From Phoronis australis (Eukaryota; Phoronida; Phoronidae), in contig NMRA01000080.1 in assembly GCA_002633005.1 (NCBI GenBank), positions 835,291 to 899,290 on the forward strand: a stretch of 64,000 nucleotides of DNA, given 5' to 3'. The translations under genes and the position numbers were made by a program. Every line of letters begins with the position of its first letter. Position 1 is the stretch's first letter. A model generated the notes under the pieces. That model searched no databases. It saw nothing but the letters and a program-made list of their open reading frames with translations, and was not told the DNA's origin. Below, piece by piece: positions 55,526 through 64,000 of this stretch.

Positions 55526-58244
55526 CTGGTTAAACACACCGGGAGTATTTTAATTTGAAGCTTTCACTGGGAATGCGATCACCGGGATGTCCTCGATTCT
55601 CGCCCTCATAAGTGGTTTGTCGGCGTGAACCGTGCATCAGTAACTGTCAGTACTTAATCCCGGCACGATGGCGGTGACTTTTTATGTGATTTTCGTACGG
55701 AAGTTGACTTTTTATGGAATTTCTCTGCGGAATGAGGGTGACTTTTTAAATTTTTCTACCGAATCACATTTTTTTCTATAGGTCTCTTCGAAGGTACAGA
55801 TCATGGTTAATTTACAGAAGACACTAGAAAAATATCGACTCTCAGATATCCAAAGAAATGCTATGGTCTTAAAGTCCAATACAGGCATTCCTAATGCTTG
55901 CATGTTTAGTATTCCTAGACAATACAATATTTTGCCTAAACTTAGGGAAATTGCGCAGTTGGATCTTCATTTTCTTTCTTCCACACTTTTAAAGAGGGCA
56001 AACTTGTAGTTGGACATTCAGAAAATGTGTCTCAGAGCTTTTGGCGTTGTGTCGGAAAGCACAAGCCTCTCTCGACCTCGTTGGAAATACGGCCAAATAG
56101 GTGTACAAATAGCGTGAGCTCAGGTATCATCAGGAAATGACTTAGCACGGAAACAGGTGATTATTCAAGGTACACATGAGTCCTGAGACTAAATAACAAC
56201 ATGTGAAAGGAGTGAAATAAGAAATCACAGGTTTCCTGACAACTGAATCGTGTAGTAAATCTAATGTGACTGTCTCTCAATCTGCTCAGGCATAGCCTAG
56301 GACATAGTAAATATAGGTGTCAACCATTTTTGTTCTAACCGTAGCAAACCATGACGAAAACAGTCAAAATATTGTCAAGTGTCAAAATGCATTGCATGTA
56401 CCAAGTTACCTATTTGAGGCTCTTACATCTATCATTATACTGAACTCATTTGGCCCTGTCGAGCAAGGCTGGTGAAATGAGATTATTTCGACAAAAGAGA
56501 TTGCCCGGAAAAGCCGTAAATATTCATTTACGTGTGTAGTAAAAACCAAAGCGAAGGTCTGAAGACTTTGAACATCGGCAAAAAGCGTATTAATTACCGA
56601 AAATACATAGCCTTGGCAATACGCCGTAGCATTACAGAAACGCATTATTACGCAAATATGTTATTCCCGTATTGATTGACATTTATGTAGTAATGAAGAG
56701 TCAAAGACAAAGAATTTTCAACGAATATAGACGCCATTTGTGTATTGAGCACTGCAAAGTTGAATTATACCAAGGGCCTAGACATTTTAGCAGTTTAAAA
56801 ATGAAGCACAGACTATTTATAAACTTTTTCTTCCAATACAATGTTCAAATTCTTCCCTTAGTACATGTAATGTATATGTGCGCCTGCGCTCAAGGAAATC
56901 GACTCGCTGCTGCATGAAATCGGTTAATGCCCAAAACTTTTAAGGCTGACATGAATAATTCATCAGATTTTTAATGAAATTTCATGAATTGTGGACTATC
57001 TAAATGAGATTACAGTGCTTAAAATCACCAAGCTAAATACAAGGTGGGACAGCACAGGTTAGAATCATTCAAAAATACGCATGCTCCTCTGTTTCCTGGA
57101 TAGAAACTATTTGACCAAATTTATGAAATTTCATCAAAGAAATCAAATTATAGAAAGCGCAGCCATGGGGGACAGCAGTAATCAAATCATCAAAAAATTC
57201 GTGTGACGTCGGCCATTGTCATAACCATAGAAATGTATTTGCAAAAATTAATGAAGACCCTCGATGAGGTTCACGAGCTACAAATGCCGACTGTCCGTTT
57301 TCAAGGGTTGTAAAATACGAGTTGGTGTGTCCTTTCCATTGCCTGTTGCTTGAAAATAATAAAAAGCCCACATTTTTAATTTTTCATTTCCTTAGTCACA
57401 CAGAAAACTGTTAAGGAAATATTGTCTGAAATCATCAGCATCTCGCAAACTGGACTCCGAAGCACCTCAGAAATGGCTTAACATTAAAATAGGCATAATT
57501 TAACGCATTTTGTCGCTCCAATTGAGGTTAAAGGTAGCTGCAAAGATTGTCATACGCCGCGACGAAGGGAAATATGTCCGTGTAAAATTTATAACTTTTC
57601 GAATCATAATTTGTCGCATCTCGGACTGGATGCCGCCATAGCCAACGAGGACCGGAGAATCTTCAGTCGGCTAGCCAGGCTGTGTTTTCATGACTATGAG
57701 TTGGAGCGCGATGCATTTTTCTTTACAAAAAGGACAGGGCCCTCAATCCCTCAATTTTGGGGCCAAATATCGGCCCTATTCCCCTCTCAAAAATATTGAA
57801 AATCCCCTTTGTGATTGAAAATTTCTCTCCAACGATTCAAATCACCTGTGACCACAGAGGTGACAATTTGAAAAATTACAAAATCATAGGCAGATTGAGG
57901 GGGGGGNNNNNNNGACAGATTTCCTGAGCAGAAGGTATACATCCTCGGCGACCGCAACTTCCGGGCCGCCTGCATGCATACAATCGCGCTTTGCCCGCTT
58001 CTGCAAGGATGTCGGGCCTCCCCTTATGGTATCCTAGATCAGCCACTGAAAATGCTACTTGAGACAGAGCTATGAGAGCTTACAACAGGGCGGGGTGCTA
58101 TTGATGGTGATCGGCAGGTCAGTAGATTTTTCACTGACCCGTCACTCGGTGAAACGTTCCCCTCTCAGAAGGCCGCACAGGCACCTTTCCCCTCACCGGA
58201 ATGTGAACGAGACCTCTGAAGAAACATGATAACTATGCTTGTTC
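55526..58244. other. Gene-poor region with an N run
   Basis: No confident gene. Seven N at 57907-57913 mark a small gap in a G-rich tract. A short minus-strand frame starting ATGGCGGCATCC near 57640 stops after 11 codons. Confidence 0.4.
57907..57913. other. Sequence gap (7 N)
   Basis: Run of seven undetermined bases next to a homopolymer G tract. Confidence 0.98.
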
Positions 58245-58404
58245 CAGGGGGGATCCAGGACTTTGAGTTGGGGGGGCAAGGCAGAGTATTAGCCAGGATT
58301 TTGCCCGTCAGAAATTCGCGCTCCTGAACTGCCAAATGGAATTTGGGAGAATTTCAGGGGGGCCTGGGGCATAGCCCCTTGGCTCCCCTATAAATCCGCC
58401 ACTG
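58245..58404. mobile_element. hAT-like MITE, copy 2 (160 bases)
   Basis: Starts CAGGGGGGATCCAGGACTTT; the right end read in reverse is CAGTGGCGGATTTATAGGGG. Both sides share a TGTTC-containing flank, which may be part of an 8-base target duplication. Confidence 0.65.
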
Positions 58405-61400
58405 TGTTCTGTCCAGTTAACTGAAATTGAGCTCTAAAACGAGGTTATGCTTTGGACGAAAGAATTAGGTGTTTGTAATTTTAAAATTCAACTTGGTCGA
58501 GATTGATATTTGTACATGAAATAAACGTAATTATTAAAACCAAGAAAGCAGAATTGATGGTCATATATTTTTTTTTTCTGTTGTGATCCTAGTTTTTATC
58601 GTAATCAAAATATATATTTAATAATATCAAGTATTATTTCAGATCAATGACAAATCAACTGTTAGTCCCGGTAGTGCCTACCTCACCAGGAATTAGGCTA
58701 TGCTTGAAGCTAATAGGCCTACTCTTGATCAGCAAATTAAACCAGATGAGACTAATTGCACATGACAGCAAAATGCTATGAGCCACCACTGTCGAATATA
58801 CCTTCAACTCGTCAATAATACGACCAGATGACCTGGTTCGTGTAGAAAGCATTTTTATCAAGAATTTATTAGAAGAAACGTAACACTGCATGCGTTCACT
58901 TATTACCTAATCCGTAACACTACGATCGCCGCAATTAGGTCATGTTTACTTTTCATGGTTTCGAACCTAGTTTTCCGGAAAAAAGCCTATATCCTTTCGC
59001 CAGACAACTCTTTGGTGCATTGACTTGTTCTTTAATTGTATTTTTCTACGTCTCTGTGGTTAATTATTGACATTTTTTAAGATTTAATATTCAGGTTGGA
59101 CTCCAATTAAGACCGGCCATTTAACTTAGCTTTGTTTATCGCAGTGAGCTTCGCTTTGGATTTTAATGTCCGCCGCGTGAATAGAGTCTATACAGCTATA
59201 CGTGTGCTGTGTTAATGACCGAGGCACACAGAAGCGATCTGACAGGTAAATGAAGCTCAAAGTGAATTCATAAGTCATCACTGAATGGTCTCCCCCACCC
59301 TCCGTCTCCCTGAGACCTTTTGTGTTGGTTTAGCTCCATCGAGCTCATCGAAATGAACCTGTTCGTTTGGTACGCATGCTGGGAACCTAAGTCCATATTT
59401 GGTTTGCGCTCAGCGGGACTTCACAGCACATAACTATATGGTGGGAGTGGCCTAACTGTGTTTGTCAGCACTGCCCATTGATTGCATCTAATAGAACATA
59501 GAGTGCGCCAAGTCTCTTGTCACGTGACTTTTGAATTTCCCGCCAATGATATTCAACTGAATGTAGCTATTCGAACCTGAGAACTACTGCTATTGAGACA
59601 AGAGAGACGTGCGATTATTAATATATACGAAACGTTATTACTACTACAACGAGAACTATTATATATTGTGTGGAGTACCAGAACAAGTGAGAATCTGTCT
59701 CTCAAAGAGACCATATCATCTCCTGTGGATCCATCACCATGTAAGTACTCTGCTTTTATAACATGTGTTAAGTCCACGCTATTTTTTTGAAAACTACTAT
59801 CCGGCAAACACTACAAAAATCACAACGTTGCTCAGGTCGTACCTTCTTGGAAAGGGTCGTTTGGGATGTGACTCTCAACAACTGTTCATTTGGATGAGCA
59901 AAAAAATTGGACATGGATTGACAAAGATGAGCAACGAGTTCAATTAAGTGAGAGTTTTGAAATGTGTAGTTGCATGAGGATTCTTTGTACGTTTGTGATA
60001 AATTTATTTGTCTTTATATTTTTCATACCATTATTAACTCGTTCGGCAACACTTCAAAATGGGATGAGCCAATTAATGTTTTTAAACCCCGAACGCTCCG
60101 CAATTCAACATTGACAGCTAAAAGTTGGAGTTAGTATCAAGAAGCAACGTTGTTAGTTATAGCTGTGTAGTTGAAACGATAGACTCTCTTTCAAACTATT
60201 AACGGTAGTAGGTTACATTTTTTATTTCAGTTTCTTTCAGTAAGTATCTTAGATTAACCAACAGCCGTCAAAGAACGTGCAAAAATATCCTCATGTACTT
60301 TCATTCTATTTAAGCATAATGTTATTACTCTGTTAATTAACCTTAAAAGGTTATGTTGCCTTTATGAAGGATGAAGGACCTTTTGTGAAATTTGGCGTAT
60401 TTTACTTATCTGAAATGTACTATCAATCTCTAGCAATCGGCTTTTATAAAAAGATATTAAAGGCACTCCAGGTCAGACCAGACCGCCCAACAAAGTGCTT
60501 CATCACAGGCGAATCGTGAACCAATACAATGCTTTTCAAGTGTTTGGGTGTTTTTGCCGCCATAATGGAAACCATCGTGGAAATTTATTGAAAATCATGT
60601 CTAGAATACTAATTGCCTTTGTTATCGCTGGAGAGATTCAGCATCCTAGATCGAGCTTTAAACAGTCTTATAATGACCCAAGTGTAAGCAACACATGACG
60701 ATTGTTGAACCCCGTTCGTGCTAAAATAAGAATTTAGTGCTCTCAAGTCCAAAATATATTAAACATTAAGCAAAATGCAAAAAATGACGTCCTGTTCAAA
60801 CTTTTTGTAGAGGAAACGATTAAAACAAGAATTAATTCAACGACGTCAAGTCACTGATAACAGATTTCCATTATGATTTTCAATTCGGCGAAAAGGTCAC
60901 ACATGGCAAAATCGTGAATGGACAAAAATGTTTAAATACATCATCTCACGACCATAAGTTATCATTTTTAGTTATAGTCTGTTAATCGTTGTCTGCCATT
61001 TGTAATCGTATGACTGAGATGCTTTCCGGTGGTAAAATCTCTACAACCGTATGCCGTGGACATCATTTACTTTCACTGAAACATGATCAGCAACCATTAC
61101 CATCTCCAAATGCCGTTTTTGGAACCAATTCTTGTTTTCATTGTTCCCTCTGCCTATAATTTTGAACACTTTCAGCCTGTGCTCTATGACATATACCGGT
61201 AATTCAGTTGTTAAGTTCATGGCTAAGCGCACAGTAATTCGCCTAGGTAAAGAGCATAAACTGCTGATAAAAAGTAGCACACTCAAATGTTTAATAATCA
61301 TTGAGCCTACTTGAATTTCTCTGAATCTTGCATCACCCCAATGATATCCCCAGGGCCCCCGCTAGTTAGCGAAAGTGAGAATTTCACAGCCCTGCCTCAA

Positions 61401-62726
61401 TGCTTGGTCTCCGATCCTGCCGGCCAGAAAAATACGATTTTCATGATAAAGAAAGCCGGGCACAGAGATCATCTAACATGAAGTCATTACTGATTTTCTA
61501 CTCACTGTACTAGAATTCTTTCCAGAAGTCCGGCTATCGTTTTATTTGTACCTATATAAGCTTTCGTACAAATTAGGTAAAGCTAGTTCAGGAGCGCTAG
61601 GACCTCAATAGCGCTGGTTCCCTGGAAGTCCGCTAGGGGGAAGACGACACTCACGTCATTTGTAAATACAATGTTTACACCAGCGGTTCTGACTGGCTCA
61701 GTGGTCGAATCGTCAAAAGGTAGCGCTTCATATGTAAACAAACGGGCATTGCTGGCGGAGGAAGTACTTATGTGAAATGATACAGTTAGTGGCCTGTTGT
61801 ACGAACAATTCAGGGCGATATGTTCGAGAAATGCGAATCGGAAAGTTAAGGTTGTAACTATGCATTTTTGTAGCCTGTTGGCATTACAGCCTGAGTGTGC
61901 ATTTCGGCAATCGCGATGTCAAGCTCATAACGAACTTCCCACATGTCCCACTCTGACTCAGATAACTCACTGTACTCGGTCTTTCTGAATGAAGTTATGT
62001 ATGATACTGCAGAGAGAAACCTTGGTTCGCAAGGATGTTGACAAGGTTAAAAATCGTTCACAGTTCGTCATTATTTTTTATTTGTTTCAAAACTAACCAA
62101 TGATGAGTAAAGTAACTGTGGACTTGTGGTTAATTGACCATTTTTGTTTTTTTCTTAGGTTTGGATCTTTCTGACCATGGCCGCCTGGCATCAACCACCA
62201 GCCGATCTACTGCATGTATTGATGAACTTCGTTGCATCTACGCTTGCCGTCATCGACTAGTCGCATGTCAATTACATCAAGGAGTAGCACATTCCTGCAT
62301 AATTCAGGATGAACTGAAGTTATGGGAGATGAGTTCTTTTATGTCTACAGTGCTTCATACTCAGATGGGTTCGTAGGCAAGTTCGGTCGATTGCCAACCG
62401 CCCAAATTTACAAATCTTCGCATTTAAATGCTCACACTTTACCTGATGCCCAAATTCAATTGTAACAATTCCTTGAGAGTTTCCTAAAATTGTCAGTGTC
62501 TAAGTGTCGGTGCCAGTTTGCCAAAAAAATTAGTTCTCAAAACAAACGCATTTTGTTCACCTTTAGGTAACTCGTATTGCCATGTAAATTTTGCAGTTCA
62601 CAACCGTGAAACACCCGAAGTAGTTTGGCAGATGAACAGAGAATTCATGGTCATAACCGCTAATTCTGTCATCACGTCGGGGAATTCCAGGTCGTTCTGG
62701 TTGATCACTGTGGTGTGTACTGTGCC
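58405..62726. other. Gene-poor region
   Basis: No confident gene. Near 59590-59740 a plus-strand open stretch ends in CACCATGTAAGTACTC, which could be a first exon with a GTAAGT donor; no downstream exon found. Near 62157 a TTTTTTTCTTAG acceptor-like site precedes a strong-context ATG (GACCATGG) opening only 27 codons. Neither is strong enough to call. Confidence 0.4.
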
Positions 62727-63440
62727 GTCCGCATGTCAGCTGTCCATGTACCAGCGAATGTCCATACATCGAAGATTGCTGTCTAATCTCTGAATATCGA
62801 CTGTCCGTGCGTTGGTGCCTTGGATCGACTGTTCGCATATCAGCCATCCACTTCCCGAGGAATGTCCACACATTGAAGTTCACCATCTACTGTCTGCATA
62901 TCGAACATTCACGTATCAATGGAACATCCAAACATCGAGGATTGGCATCTTCTGTTCACAAACTGATTGTTCACGCATCAATGTCTGCTATCAGCCGTTC
63001 GCATATCGATTATCCACTCATTGAGTAGCATTCCCACATTAAGGATTGTCATCTGCCGTTTGCGTGTCAACCATCCACACATAGAGGAACATCCACATAT
63101 CCAGGATTGCCATCGACTGTTCGCATATCGGCTACCCACACATTGCAGAACTTCCATACATTCGAGGATTGCCCTCTACTGTCTCTGTGTCGACCATCCA
63201 CATATCGAGAAATGTCCATGTATTGAGGATAGCCATCTTCTGTACACATGTTAGCCATCCACATGTCGATAGGTGTCCACTCATCGAGGATGACCTTCTA
63301 CTGTCTACAAACCACCTGTTCATGCAACGATGTCTGCCCTCGGTTGTCAGCATTTCGATCTTCTTCACATCAAGGAATGTTCACACATCTAGGATCTTCA
63401 ACTCCCATCCTCCTGCTGATCATGTTTCCACTGATGCACG
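62727..63440 (+). repeat. 61-base minisatellite, left arm of inverted repeat
   Basis: About twelve diverged units of 61-62 bases, each with a core like CATATCGACCATCCACACAT then CGAGGAATGTCCACACATCG. The CCATCCA core recurs at about 63010, 63071, 63194 and 63255. Several frames stay open through the array only because the unit rarely contains stops. Confidence 0.88.
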
Positions 63441-63590
63441 CCCTTGATCATATGCATATTGACTGTCCTCCCACCGGGACAGTCAATATGCATATGGTCA
63501 ATAGACTGTACGTATAATGACTGTCCCGGTGGGGGGACAGTCAATATACGTACGGTGGATGGCAGGCATCAGTGGACACATGATCGGTAG
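63441..63590. repeat. Central palindrome of the minisatellite inverted repeat
   Basis: ATTGACTGTCCTCCCACCGG and GACTGTCCCGGTGGGGGGAC form nested hairpins, each with GACTGTC/GACAGTC stems, and also pair with each other. This is the turning point between the two minisatellite arms. Confidence 0.85.
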
Positions 63591-64000
63591 GTTAATGGTA
63601 GTTGAGGGTTCTAGCTGTGTGAATGTTCCATGATGTGTGGAAGGTTGTTATGCAGATGGCCGATGGTAGATGTTGTTGTGTGAACAGTTGGTTTGTAGCC
63701 AGTAGATGGTGAACCTTGACGAGTGGATGTTTATCGGTGTGAGGGTAGTTGACATTTGTACAGAGGATGGCGATCCTCGATGCATGGACATTTCTCGGTA
63801 TGGGGAAGGTTGACATATAGATAGTGGACGTCAATCCTTGAATGAATGGATGTTCCACGATATGTGGGCTGTCGGTATGCAAACAGTTGATTGGTAATCT
63901 TGGATATGGGATGTTCCACTATGTGTCTATGGTTGGCATGCGAACAGCAGATGACAGTTCTTGATGCGAGGATGTTTCTTGGTGTTTGGAAGATCGACAT
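63591..64000 (-). repeat. 61-base minisatellite, right arm (runs off window)
   Basis: The reverse complement aligns unit by unit with 62990-63440. Translating both arms in the same sense gives matching strings such as RGTSIHSRIDVHYLYVNLPH against CRTSIHSRIALYCLCVDHPH. Arm length is at least 410 bases; the outer end is outside the window. Confidence 0.88.

Noticed and set aside
62157-62250. Small gene starting with ATGGCCGCCTGG in strong start context
   Set aside because: The frame closes after 27 codons with no donor site that would extend it.
62812-63517. Several overlapping open frames of 70-95 codons
   Set aside because: All run through the 61-base minisatellite; openness in more than one frame and His/Ile/Pro repetition show they are products of the repeat, not genes.

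Overview
This is an animal nuclear genome segment. Genes are split by GT-AG introns, coding exons are 100-370 bases long, introns are AT-rich, and many small inverted-repeat transposons are present. No bacterial or viral genes were seen. Protein content and repeat style suggest a marine invertebrate with a very polymorphic genome (amphioxus would fit), but the sequence alone does not settle the species.

Layout. 1-1250: flank with a ~130-base tandem repeat. 1250-29885: a large imperfect inverted duplication, left arm 1250-11515 and right arm about 13345-29885. Each arm carries an rBAT-like (SLC3 family) amino-acid-transporter heavy-chain gene. Copy 1 runs on the minus strand (3378-11515) and copy 2 on the plus strand (13170-27620), head to head. 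Exon structure is the same in both, but neither shows the exons for the cytoplasmic tail and membrane anchor. The two differ by an 18-residue indel around one intron and by several independent transposon insertions. Most of the extra length of the right arm is inserted repeats.

29886-31826: intergenic, between convergent genes. 31827-54172: one complete minus-strand gene for the cytoplasmic dynein 1 intermediate chain. It has 15 constitutive coding exons (635 residues by my splice model) and one 43-codon cassette exon that keeps frame. One 5' splice site is triplicated, and two exons sit in a tandem duplication that looks like an assembly artefact. 54173-64000: no confident gene. It holds two possible terminal exons, two hAT-like MITEs, and at the right edge a 61-base minisatellite arranged as a long inverted repeat that runs off the window.

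The main caution is assembly. Each of the three single N bases (11516, 22412, 40290) lies exactly where one copy of a duplicated segment stops. The palindrome, the 157-base repeat and the dynein exon duplication may therefore be partly or wholly merged haplotypes or misjoins. I did not find a clearly new biological system. The most interesting items are the diverged inverted gene pair, the dynein cassette exon and triple splice donor, and the foldback elements.
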